Shown: piece after piece, positions 43,601 through 52,444 of the stretch
How positions within the stretch are numbered: the first letter of the stretch is position 1
Layout of the letters: each line of letters opens with the position of its first letter
Origin: Thermocrinis ruber
Lineage (GTDB): Bacteria; Aquificota; Aquificia; Aquificales; Aquificaceae
DNA length: 64,000 nt
Reading direction: 5' to 3'
NCBI RefSeq assembly: GCF_000512735.1
Contig: NZ_CP007028.1
Span: 434,001 to 498,000, forward strand
The notes under the pieces: generated by a model
What the model was told of the DNA's origin: nothing
Seen by the model: the letters and a program-made list of their open reading frames with translations, nothing else
The model's database searches: none
Translations under genes and position numbers: made by a program

Positions 43601-46600
43601 TTATGCTTTTACCTTTTCTATGTTGCATAGGAACCCCTTGAACTCGGGCGTTTGAGAGTTGGGGTCCCACACATAGGGCGTTGCCAAGTTGGCAAGGGCA
43701 CCCTTCACAAAGCCCTCAAAGCCCCAGTGAATGGGTATGCCAACGGTATAGACCTTTTTACCGTTTACGATCAGAGGCTTGATCCTCTTGGTAGGGAGGG
43801 CGTAGGCTTCCGCAGAACCCCTTGCGGTCACGATCCTGACCTTATCTCCCTCTTTTATGCCAAGCTCCTTAGCCAACTCCTCTGGTATTTCTACAAAGAT
43901 CTTCTGGAATAGAACAGAAGCCCCATATACATGCTTTGTCCAGAAGTGGAAATGCTCAGTAAGCCTGTAGGTGGTGGCACAGTAGGGGAACTTGTCGGGG
44001 GTTCCCAAAAGGTCCAGCTCAGACTTATAGATCTTAACTACTGGGTTGGTGGAGGTCTTAGGATGTAACACATTTTGGACGGGCGATTCGTAGGGTTCGT
44101 AGTGTTCGGGGAAGGGTCCGTCCGCAAGGAAGAAGTTATAGAGCCTGCCTCTACCCTCCGGTAGCATTATGAAGGGACCATACTCTGGTGGCAGGTCGGG
44201 TTTTATGTCTGGCACATCGTGCCCAACCCACTTGCCTTCCTTTTCGTCCCACCAGAGCAGTTTCTTCTTAGGAGACCAAGGCTTACCCGTTGGGTCTGCA
44301 GAGGCCCTGTTGTATAGGATCCTCCTGTTGGCGGGCCAAGAGAAGCCAAAGTTGGGATATATGCCCAGCCCAGAGGGGTCGGATAGGTCTGTGTTCTTTG
44401 CCCTGTTTCCAGACTGAGGATACACTCCGCAGTATAGCCACATACCGCAGGCGGTGGTTCCGTCATCCCTCAACATGGTAAAGCTGGGCAATCTTTCGCC
44501 CTTCTTCACCACCACATTACCCTTATCGTCCGTCAAGTCCGCAAGAGCCACGCCGTTTATCTCCAGGGCAAGAACCTCATCCGCAGTGGGCTCGTAGGGG
44601 TTCTTATAGGGCCAGCGTGCCTTCAGTATTGGATCGGGGAATTTGCCACCCTCCTTTTGGTAGAGTTCTTTTAGTTTCATGTAAAGCCTTCCTGCGATCC
44701 AGTATTCAGACTTGGCATCCCCGGGTGGGTCCACCGCCTTGTATTGCCAAGATAGACGCCTTCCGCTGTTAGTCTTTGTTCCCTCCTTCTCCGCAAAGAG
44801 GGCGGAGGGCAAGAGCAGAACTTCCGTCTTTACCGCCTCTGGGTTTTTGGCTTGCTTCCAGAAGGACGCCATCTCTGTTTCAAAGAGTTCCACCACCACC
44901 ATCCACTTGAGCTTGGACAGAGCTTCCACGGTCTTATTCACATTGGGCGTGTTAGCCAGAATATTCACACCCAAAGAGACCAAACCCTCCATCTTACCTC
45001 TATACATCCTGTCAATGGCTTCATCCCAAGCAATGACCTTATCCTGCTTTGGCAGGAAGTGATAGGCAAAGTCGTTCTCGGGAGTGGCCGCATCTCCGTA
45101 GTATGCTTTTAGCAGGGAGACAATGAACTTTGAGTAGTTGGACCAGTAGTTCATGGAGCCTTCGTCCCAAGGCTTGGGTGTGTTCGCTTCAATGTAATCC
45201 TTTAGGGTTTGCTGTTCGGGTTTAGGTGGTCTGAGGTAGCCATGCAGGAACCTACCCTCACCCGCCAAGTCCGTCACACCCTGCACATTAGAATGTCCTC
45301 TGAGTGCGTTTATTCCTCCTCCGGGCACACCAATATTGCCCAAAAGCAGTTGAAGGATCGCCATAGAACCTATCACCTGCGTGCCCCAGCTGTGATGGGT
45401 CCAACCTAAGGCGTAAAGGTGTGTCATGGATTTGTCTGGCGCACCAGTCTCCGCTATGATCTTTGCCACCTCCAGGAACTTTTCCTTTGGAACACCCGTT
45501 ATCTTTTCCACAACCTCCGGCGTGTATCTTGAATAGAACTGCTTGAGGAGTTGGAAGACGCACCTTGGATGTTCCATGGTCATATCCTTCTTGACCATGC
45601 CCTTTTCGTCCCTTTCATAATCCCAAAGCTTGGTGTCATACCTTCTCTTCTCTGGGTCGTAGCCGGAGAAAAGTCCAGTTTCGGGGTCAAAGTTGTAGGT
45701 GTCCTTCACTATGTAGGTGGCGTTGGTAAAGTGTCTTACATACTCTTCGTTGTATTTTTTGTTCTGGAGAACATAGTTTATCAGACCACCCATAAAGGCT
45801 ATGTCGGAACCGGGTCTTATTTGAACGAATATGTCCGAGACCGCTGCAGTTCTTGTGTAGCGCACATCAACGCATATAATCTTTGCACCCCTTTCCTGTC
45901 TTGCCTTTATTGCCCATTTGAAACCGCATGGATGGTTTTCAGCCGGGTTCCCTCCCATAACAAACACAACATCTGCGTTCTTTATGTCCTCCCAAGAGTT
46001 GGTCATTGCACCCCTGCCAAACCTTGTGGCCAAACTGGCCACCGTGGGTGCGTGTCATATTCGTGCCTGCGTCTCTAAAGCTGTTAAGCCAAGTATTCTG
46101 CCCAGCTTGATCCATAGGTAAGCTGCCTCGTTTTCCATTATGGAGCCCGTCAGCCAAAAGATGCTCTCGCACCTATTTACCACCCTACCCTCTTGGTCTG
46201 TTTCAATAAAGGTCCTGTCCCTGGTATCCTTTATAAGCCTTGCCATTTTCTCTATGGCTTCGTCCCAACTGATCTCCTTCCACTCTTTGGAACCAGGCGC
46301 CCTGTATAGGGGTTTTGTGAGCCTCCTCGGAGAGTTTATAAAGTCCTTAAGAGTAGCACCTTTGGGGCAGAGGGTCCCTCTGTTGACGGGCGTGTCTGGG
46401 TCCCCTTCCACATGGATCACTCTCGGCTTTACGTTCGCTGCGCCATCCGTAAGGCTGTATATGAGCACACCGCAGGACACAGAACAGTAAGGGCATATGC
46501 TCTTAACTGCCTTGGCTTTAGAAATTTTCAACTCCTGAACCCTTGCTAAGGCGGGCTTTATATCAAAGCCCAAAACACCAGCCACGCTGGCACCAACAGA

Positions 46601-46642
46601 CAATCCAGAAGCCTTAAGGAAAGTCCTTCTGGTAAGCTCCAT
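43601..46642 (-). CDS. fdhA: Formate dehydrogenase catalytic (alpha) subunit, selenoprotein (Sec196)
   Basis: A 1,013-residue Mo/W-bisMGD enzyme oxidising formate to CO2 at the outer face of the membrane. The true start is ATG 46642, with GGAGGTG six bases upstream. It opens the Tat signal MELTRRTFLKASG, and an upstream TTG at 46708 only adds leader. Cys50, Cys53 and Cys57 (CPYCSVSC) start a [4Fe-4S] site. An in-frame TGA at 46055-46057 encodes Sec196 in the active-site motif ARI-U-HAPTV, continuing to FGRGAMTN. E. coli FdnG has Sec at the same position and nearly the same length. Read without Sec, the gene would appear as two fragments. Confidence 0.96.
46008..46051 (-). promoter_or_regulatory. 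SECIS element of fdhA
   Basis: Twelve bases after the UGA on the minus strand, GTGGCCA (46042-46036) pairs with TGGCCAC (46032-46026) around a GTT loop. This is the same 7-bp stem and 3-nt loop plan as in selD. A lower stem GCACCC (46051-46046) with GGGTGC (46013-46008) closes an asymmetric internal loop. Confidence 0.85.
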
Positions 46643-46661
46643 TTTTTGCACCTCCTTCTGG

Positions 46662-46679
46662 TTTGAATGGTAATTCAAA
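46662..46679. promoter_or_regulatory. Inverted repeat in the fdhA leader
   Basis: TTTGAAT and ATTCAAA, a perfect 7-bp inverted repeat around four bases, lies seven bases upstream of the fdhA ribosome-binding site (46649-46655). It could be a second operator or a small RNA hairpin affecting translation start. Confidence 0.5.
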
Positions 46680-46722
46680 GGTTTTTGTTTAGCCATAGAA
46701 ATTTTCAAAGGATAACTTTTAG

Positions 46723-46753
46723 AGTATAGATATTAGAATGTTCTAATATTGAA
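46723..46753 (-). promoter_or_regulatory. fdhA promoter with a palindrome in the spacer
   Basis: TATACT (46723-46728) is a likely -10 on the minus strand. TTCAAT (46748-46753) is a weak -35 at a 19-base spacing. A perfect 9-2-9 palindrome, half-site ATATTAGAA, fills 46730-46749 between them. A long spacer filled by a palindrome is the layout used by MerR-type activators. The site also contains the T-N11-A pattern of LysR regulators. Promoter strength without a regulator should be low. Confidence 0.5.
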
Positions 46754-46769
46754 CAGACATTTAGCTTTC

Positions 46770-46799
46770 TTGAATTTCACACCAGATGTATATTAAAAT
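46770..46799 (+). promoter_or_regulatory. Promoter of the molybdopterin-oxidoreductase paralogue
   Basis: TTGAAT (46770-46775), 18 bases, TAAAAT (46794-46799). The start would be near 46806, six bases before the ATG at 46812, with no Shine-Dalgarno sequence. Initiation on a very short leader is likely. Confidence 0.45.
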
Positions 46800-46811
46800 T
46801 TACTCCCTACA

Positions 46812-48356
46812 ATGACACCGCCCTCTATTCCACTAACAAGAAAGCCCTTTGAGGAGCAGGTAGTTAGCCAGTGTGCGGGCTGTGGTTGTGGGTGCGGCTA
46901 TGTGCTGTATAAAGCCCAAGGAAAGCCCATAGACCTTTATGGACATCCTGCGGATCCAAAGGGTATGGGAAGCCTCTGTAGCAAAGGTATAACCTTACTA
47001 CAAGAGGTTGCCCAAAATCCTCTCCGGCTACTGGGCTTTTACCTGTGGCAGGGACAAGAACTTTTAAACATCTCCCAAGAACAAGCCAAGGAGCTAATAA
47101 AGGAGCACCTTAAGGGAAAAGTTGCCATAGTTTTAGACAGACATCTTTCAAGCCTTGAGGAGTATCTTCTGGCAAGGCAATTGGGAGATGTTTTCGTGGA
47201 TGCACCCGTGCTGGGCTACAATCCTTCGGAGGTCTTCTTCAACCAATGGCAGAACTATATGCTCATAATTGGCTGGGAGGCGGAGCCTGTATTCTCTGAG
47301 GTTATGTCTATGAGATATCTGGTGGATGCGGTGGAAAAGTCTGCCCACCTTGTCTGCGTTAGCTCCCGGTATGCTACCCTGTGTGCCAAGGCTAAAAGGC
47401 AGGTACTTTTGAACCCTATAAAACAGCTTTCTTTTATGAACAGCCTTCTGGAGCCAGAGCACACAGACCCTCTGGTGGTGGAACTAAAGAAAGCTATGCA
47501 CCTTGTAAAAACCCTCCTGCTGGTGTGCACAGACCTCCTTGCCTCACCCTTCAGAAACCAAGTTCTCAGCATCCTTTACAGGCTAAAAAGACGCTTCGGG
47601 GTAGATTACAGCTTTGTGGGAGACCTTATGCCGCTGCCCGCCAAGGAACTTAGGGATCTTGTGGATAGCATAGAGGACTACGATAGCTTTGTGTTCTTTG
47701 GAAATCCGTTGGTTCAGCTTCCGCAGGAGGTCAGGGAAAGAATAAAAGAGAAGTTTTCGGTGCATTTTACCCTGTTTCCAAACTTAACTTCCCAGTATTC
47801 TACCCTCGTGGTGGGCAGTGCCAACTTTTCTGAGAGGGACTTTATAGCGTACAGAAACAGCTTTGGAAGGGTTTATTTTTGCCCACAGGCTATAAAAAAA
47901 CCGGAGGGTGCGGTAGTTCCCTACGCGTTTTTGGGAGAAGTGTTTGGTATTGAGGTAAAGGTGGAAGAATTTTTAAAGGTGGAGCCCGGCTTTGAGGGGA
48001 CACCCTTAAAACTGCCATCCCTTGAAGAAGAGCCTGCAAGTGGACGGTTAAAGGAAGGAATAGTGCTTTATACCTCCAACGGTTTGGTGGATGAGCTGGG
48101 ACACTGGAACCCTTGGACCCACAACATGGAAAAGCACCAAAGGGCATACATGTCGGAAAAAACCGCAAGAAAGCTGGGAGTGAAAAGCAAACTAACCCTA
48201 AGAGGAAGAGAGTTTGAAGTGGTTATCACACCCAACGTGGCGGAGGATGTAATTTATGTGCCCCTTTCCTTTGAGGAATTTCAGCCCTTTGACCCTGGGC
48301 ACAGCGTGGGAAGTTTTGCCAAAGAGCCCTATTACAGGTTTGAGGTTTTGGAATGA
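46812..48356 (+). CDS. Molybdopterin oxidoreductase-like protein lacking the catalytic Sec/Cys
   Basis: A 514-residue paralogue of the FdhA/NarB superfamily. Cys21, 24, 26 and 28 (CAGCGCGCG) with Cys56 (GSLCSKG) can hold a [4Fe-4S] cluster. The C-terminal about 110 residues look like the dinucleotide-binding domain (GLVDELGHWNPWTHN). At the point aligning with the FdhA active-site motif, the sequence is VDAPVLGYNPSEVFF with no Cys, Sec or Ser ligand. It is half the length of FdhA and has no Tat signal. It might be an electron-transfer, cofactor-handling or regulatory subunit, or a formyl-methanofuran-type relative. It is divergent from fdhA and followed by cinA (4-base overlap). Confidence 0.7.
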   Translation: MTPPSIPLTRKPFEEQVVSQCAGCGCGCGYVLYKAQGKPIDLYGHPADPKGMGSLCSKGITLLQEVAQNPLRLLGFYLWQGQELLNISQEQAKELIKEHLKGKVAIVLDRHLSSLEEYLLARQLGDVFVDAPVLGYNPSEVFFNQWQNYMLIIGWEAEPVFSEVMSMRYLVDAVEKSAHLVCVSSRYATLCAKAKRQVLLNPIKQLSFMNSLLEPEHTDPLVVELKKAMHLVKTLLLVCTDLLASPFRNQVLSILYRLKRRFGVDYSFVGDLMPLPAKELRDLVDSIEDYDSFVFFGNPLVQLPQEVRERIKEKFSVHFTLFPNLTSQYSTLVVGSANFSERDFIAYRNSFGRVYFCPQAIKKPEGAVVPYAFLGEVFGIEVKVEEFLKVEPGFEGTPLKLPSLEEEPASGRLKEGIVLYTSNGLVDELGHWNPWTHNMEKHQRAYMSEKTARKLGVKSKLTLRGREFEVVITPNVAEDVIYVPLSFEEFQPFDPGHSVGSFAKEPYYRFEVLE

Positions 48357-49024
48357 GGGTGGGGGTGTGTGAAGACTCCTTTAAAGAGGGCTATATTTTA
48401 AGAACCTTTGGCTTGGAGAGGGAAAAACTCAACTATCCAAGGGTTTATGAATGGTTGGGTGGTATAGACATATACTTTGACAGTGAGGAGGATTGGAGGA
48501 GGGCACGGCAAGAGCTTGGCTTTTATGTTTATGCGGATGACAGAAGGGAGATGGAAGAAGTTGTGGGAGAACTTCTAAAAGAAAGGGGCTTAAAACTTGC
48601 GGTTGCAGAAAGTTGCACTGGAGGACTCTTGTCCGCAAGGCTTGTGAACGTGCCGGGCAGTAGTCAATACTTTCTGGGTGGCTTTGTGGTCTATTCCAAT
48701 GAACTAAAAACAAAGCTTTTGAACTTAGAAAGAGAGCTATTACAGAAGCATGGTGCGGTTTCTGAGGAGGTTTGCAGGGCTATGTGCATATCCGCACTGG
48801 AGGAAACGGACGCAGACATCTCCATTGCCATCACTGGCATAGCGGGTCCCTCTGGGGCAACCCCCACAAAGCCTGTGGGCTTGACCTACATAGCCTTGAG
48901 CACAGACAAGGAAGTTATAGTGGAAAGGCACGTGCTCAAACTTGGCAGGAACGAAAACCGTTTTTTGGCAACCCAACTGGCTTTAAACCTGCTTAGAAAA
49001 TTTCTTTTGGGAGTAATCCGATGA
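48353..49024 (+). CDS. CinA-like nicotinamide mononucleotide amidohydrolase, N-domain missing
   Basis: A 223-residue protein. Residues about 75-220 are the CinA C-terminal (PncC) deamidase domain, with AVAESCTGGLLSARLV, PGSSQYFLGGFVVYSN, HGAVSEEV and ITGIAGPSGATPTKPVG. This recycles NMN to NaMN in NAD salvage. The first 70 residues resemble the KH-type linker of full-length CinA. The N-terminal MoaB/MogA-like pyrophosphatase domain of about 170 residues is absent. It overlaps lpxA by 4 bases. Confidence 0.82.
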   Translation: MRVGVCEDSFKEGYILRTFGLEREKLNYPRVYEWLGGIDIYFDSEEDWRRARQELGFYVYADDRREMEEVVGELLKERGLKLAVAESCTGGLLSARLVNVPGSSQYFLGGFVVYSNELKTKLLNLERELLQKHGAVSEEVCRAMCISALEETDADISIAITGIAGPSGATPTKPVGLTYIALSTDKEVIVERHVLKLGRNENRFLATQLALNLLRKFLLGVIR

Positions 49025-49812
49025 TAAAGGTTCATCCAACTGCGATCCTTTTGGGAGATGTGCACTTGGAAGAGGATGTTGAGATAGGTCCCTTTTGCCT
49101 GTTGGAGGGGAGCATCAGAATAGGCAAAGGCACCAAGTTGGGTGCAAGGGTTAGCATAAAGGGAAGGGTCCAAATCGGGGAAAACTGCAAAATCTACGAC
49201 GGTGTCATAATAGGAGAGGAACCTCAGCATCTGAAATACCAAGGAGAGGATACGGAAGTGATAATAGGCAACAGGGTGCTCATAAGGGAGTACGCCACCA
49301 TCCACAGGGGCACACCCTTTGGGATCGGAAAGACCATCATAGAGGACGATGTTATGCTAATGGCGTACACCCATGTAGCCCACGATTGCGTGGTGAAAAG
49401 GGGAGCCATAATGGCAAACTGTGCTACCCTGGGTGGACATGTGGAGGTAGGGGAGTATGCCTTCATAGGTGGGCTCTCCGCAGTCCATCAGTGGGCAAGG
49501 GTAGGAGACTATGCCATGGTTGGCGGTGTGTCTGGAGTTTCTTTGGACGTGCCACCCTTTACCCGGGCGTCCGGACAGCATGCCCACCTTTACGGCATAA
49601 ACACCGTGGGCTTGGAAAGAAGGGGCTTTTCAAAGGAAACCATAAACATCCTAAAGAAGGCTTACCGCATAATCTTCAGAAGCAGTCTTTTGAGAAAGGA
49701 AGCTATAGAAAAGGTCCTCAGCGAGTTTCCAGACAGTCCTGAGGTTAAAAAGTTGGTGGAGTTTTTACAGAGCAGTAAGAGGGGTGTGGCAAGGGATGTG
49801 GGTAGGGGATAA
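49021..49812 (+). CDS. lpxA: UDP-N-acetylglucosamine acyltransferase LpxA
   Basis: A 263-residue left-handed beta-helix enzyme, first step of lipid A synthesis. Hexapeptide repeats fill residues about 1-190; the catalytic His is in AYTHVAHDCVV, and ASGQHAHLYGINTVGLERRG is the substrate and C-terminal junction. It shows the organism builds LPS. The other lpx genes are not adjacent. Confidence 0.95.
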   Translation: MIKVHPTAILLGDVHLEEDVEIGPFCLLEGSIRIGKGTKLGARVSIKGRVQIGENCKIYDGVIIGEEPQHLKYQGEDTEVIIGNRVLIREYATIHRGTPFGIGKTIIEDDVMLMAYTHVAHDCVVKRGAIMANCATLGGHVEVGEYAFIGGLSAVHQWARVGDYAMVGGVSGVSLDVPPFTRASGQHAHLYGINTVGLERRGFSKETINILKKAYRIIFRSSLLRKEAIEKVLSEFPDSPEVKKLVEFLQSSKRGVARDVGRG

Positions 49813-49823
49813 TTTATTAAAAG

Positions 49824-51818
49824 ATGGTTCAAACGGAAGAGACCTTTAGGCTTTCTACCAACCTGAAGCCCGCAGGAGACCAGCCTAAGGCTATTGAAGA
49901 GCTTCTGGACAACCTCTTGCGCGGTGTAAAGGACCAAGTGCTCCTTGGTGCCACCGGCACAGGAAAAACCTTCACCATAGCCAATGTGATAGCCAAATAC
50001 GGAAAGCCTACCCTCATAATCGCCCACAACAAGATCCTTGCTGCACAGCTTTACAGAGAATTGAAAGAGCTTTTCCCTCACAACCGGGTTGAATACTTTA
50101 TCTCCTATTACGATTACTACCAGCCGGAGGCATACATACCCGAGAAGGACCTTTACATAGAAAAGGACGCATCCATAAACGAAATACTGGAACGCTACAG
50201 ACACTCCGCCACTATAGCGGTTCTGGAGAGGAGGGATGTGATAGTGGTGGCGTCTGTCTCCTGTATATACGGACTTGGCTCGCCTCACTCCTACTACTCT
50301 ATGAGAATACCCTTAGAAGTGGGAAAAAGAATAAGCCAAAGCAAGCTGGCAAGGATGCTAGTGGAGATAGGGTACGAAAGGAACGATTACTCCATAAAGA
50401 GGGCAACCTTTTCCTTCAGAGGTTCTGCCTTGGAGATCATCCCCTCCGACATGGAGGACCAAATTATCAGGGTGGAGTTTTGGGACGACGAAATAGAGAG
50501 CATAAGCCTTTTGGATGCCTTCAACAGAAACAAGCTAAAGGAACTCCAAAAGGTGGTGCTCTTCCCCGCATCCCACTACATAGCACCCCGGGACATCATA
50601 GAATCTGCCTTGGAGCAGATAGAGAGGGACCTGCACGAAAGGGTAAAGTGGTTCAAGGATCAGGGAAGGCTCGTAGAAGCCCAAAGGCTCTATCAGAGAA
50701 CTATGCACGATATAGAAATGATTAGAGAAATTGGACACTGCAAAGGAATAGAGAACTACTCCAGGTACTTTGATAGGAGACAGCCGGGAGAACCTCCCTA
50801 CACCTTGCTTGACTATTTCCCCGAGGACTTTCTGCTCATAATAGACGAGTCCCACGTAACCATTCCCCAAATAAGGGCTATGTATAACGGAGACAGGTCC
50901 CGCAAAGAAAAACTGGTAGAATACGGCTGGAGATTGCCCTCCGCCTTGGACAACAGACCGCTAAAGTTTGAAGAGTTTTTGGAGAGGATCAACCAAGCCA
51001 TATATGTTTCCGCTACCCCAGGACCGTGGGAGATAGAAAGAAGTGCGGGCGTAGTGGTGGAGCAGATCGTCAGACCTACGGGACTTTTGGACCCACAGGT
51101 GGAAGTTAGACCCACCACTGGACAGTTAGAGGACCTGGTCAGAGAAATTCAGCAGAGAAAGAAGAGAAAAGAGAGGGCACTAGTGCTCACCACCACCAAA
51201 AGGCTCGCAGAGGAAGTATCCGAATACCTTCAGGAGAGGAACATAAAAGCCAAGTATATGCACTCAGAGCTTGACGCCATAGAGAGGGCAAAGATAGTAA
51301 AAGAGTTGAGAGAGGGAAGCATTGATGTGATAGTGGGAGTTAATCTGCTTAGAGAAGGCTTGGACTTGCCCGAGGTCTCTTTGGTTGCCATTTTGGAGGC
51401 GGACAAGGAGGGCTTTCTGAGAAGCTACACTTCGCTTATTCAGATGATAGGAAGGGCTGCAAGGAACATAAACGGCAAAGCAATCCTTTACGCAGACCGT
51501 ATAACCCCTTCCATGCAAAAGGCCATAGAGGAAACCAACAGAAGGAGAGAAATTCAAGAGAAATACAACAGGGAGCACGGAATAACTCCCAAGAGCATAG
51601 TAAAGCCCGTAAAGGAACTCTTAGCCATAGAAGAGCTGGACTATGTGCGCCTGCCGATGAATCTACCCAAGGACATAAAGAACGAGGAAGACCTCGTAGA
51701 AAAGATCAGCCGTCTGGAAAAGGAGATGTGGGAGTGTGCAAAAAGGTGGGAGTTTGAGAAGGCAGCAAAGCTGAGGGATGAGATCAAAAAACTCAGAGAG
51801 CTTTTGAACCTGGTATGA
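49824..51818 (+). CDS. uvrB: Excinuclease ABC subunit B
   Basis: A 664-residue helicase-fold repair protein that loads onto damage with UvrA and recruits UvrC. Walker A is [13 protein letters not shown] around residues 45-57. The beta-hairpin region [15 protein letters not shown] binds damaged DNA, Walker B is DEDLL-like in [10 protein letters not shown], and motif V/VI appears in [14 protein letters not shown] and QMIGRAARN. The C-terminal UVR motif ([20 protein letters not shown]) binds UvrC. It overlaps ispD by 4 bases. Confidence 0.97.
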   Translation: MVQTEETFRLSTNLKPAGDQPKAIEELLDNLLRGVKDQVLLGATGTGKTFTIANVIAKYGKPTLIIAHNKILAAQLYRELKELFPHNRVEYFISYYDYYQPEAYIPEKDLYIEKDASINEILERYRHSATIAVLERRDVIVVASVSCIYGLGSPHSYYSMRIPLEVGKRISQSKLARMLVEIGYERNDYSIKRATFSFRGSALEIIPSDMEDQIIRVEFWDDEIESISLLDAFNRNKLKELQKVVLFPASHYIAPRDIIESALEQIERDLHERVKWFKDQGRLVEAQRLYQRTMHDIEMIREIGHCKGIENYSRYFDRRQPGEPPYTLLDYFPEDFLLIIDESHVTIPQIRAMYNGDRSRKEKLVEYGWRLPSALDNRPLKFEEFLERINQAIYVSATPGPWEIERSAGVVVEQIVRPTGLLDPQVEVRPTTGQLEDLVREIQQRKKRKERALVLTTTKRLAEEVSEYLQERNIKAKYMHSELDAIERAKIVKELREGSIDVIVGVNLLREGLDLPEVSLVAILEADKEGFLRSYTSLIQMIGRAARNINGKAILYADRITPSMQKAIEETNRRREIQEKYNREHGITPKSIVKPVKELLAIEELDYVRLPMNLPKDIKNEEDLVEKISRLEKEMWECAKRWEFEKAAKLRDEIKKLRELLNLV

Positions 51819-52444
51819 AGAGGAGCGTTATACTCCTTGCGGGAGGCGAAGGAAGTAGGTTCGGCACAAAAAAGCAGTATATTCTACTTGGTGGAAAGCC
51901 CCTTTACATGCACTCTTTGGAGAAGGTCTTGGACCTCTTTGAGGAGGTTATCTTAGTATTGCCGGAGGAGGACCTACAAAAGATAAAGGTGCCACCAAAG
52001 GTTAAAAAGGTAGCGGGAGGTAAGGAAAGACAGGACTCTGTCCTTGAGGGCATCCTTGAGGCGGAGGGAGATATAGTGATCATTCACGACTGTGCCAGAC
52101 CCTTTGCCAGCAGAGAGCTCTTTTTAAAGGTCTCTGAGCTCGGAGACTTTGAAGGAAAGATCTGTGCCCTACCCGTCAGGGATACCCTAAAGCAGGTCTC
52201 AGAAGGTATGGTGATAAAAACTATTGACAGGACAGGTCTTTGGCATTCACAAACACCCCAAGCCTTCTTAAGAAAGGTTCTCTTGGAATGCCACTTTAGG
52301 GCAAGGAGCGAAGGCTTTTTTGCCACGGACGATGCCATGCTTTTGGAAAGGTATGGCTACAGGGTAGGTGTGGTTATGGGCGAGCCCACTAACATAAAGA
52401 TCACATATCCAGAGGACCTTGCCCTTGCCCAAAGGCTACTCTAA
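51815..52444 (+). CDS. ispD: 2-C-methyl-D-erythritol 4-phosphate cytidylyltransferase
   Basis: A 209-residue nucleotidyltransferase of the MEP isoprenoid pathway. The CTP loop [15 protein letters not shown] is near residues 8-22, [12 protein letters not shown] near 67-78, and the metal-binding IIHDCARPF segment near 89-97. The [13 protein letters not shown] and [12 protein letters not shown] motifs complete it. It is a little shorter than most (about 230). It overlaps convergent proB by 4 bases. Confidence 0.94.
   Translation: MKRSVILLAGGEGSRFGTKKQYILLGGKPLYMHSLEKVLDLFEEVILVLPEEDLQKIKVPPKVKKVAGGKERQDSVLEGILEAEGDIVIIHDCARPFASRELFLKVSELGDFEGKICALPVRDTLKQVSEGMVIKTIDRTGLWHSQTPQAFLRKVLLECHFRARSEGFFATDDAMLLERYGYRVGVVMGEPTNIKITYPEDLALAQRLL

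Noticed and set aside
46055-46057. In-frame stop splitting fdhA, as in a pseudogene
   Set aside because: The UGA falls exactly at the known Sec position of formate dehydrogenases (motif ARI-U-HAPTV) and is followed by a SECIS; the rest of the gene is intact.
45551-46078. A 175-residue plus-strand frame opposite fdhA
   Set aside because: It is antisense to a highly conserved part of fdhA, with no recognisable domains or ribosome-binding site.
49662-50288. A 208-residue minus-strand frame over lpxA/uvrB
   Set aside because: It covers two strongly supported genes on the other strand and resembles nothing known.
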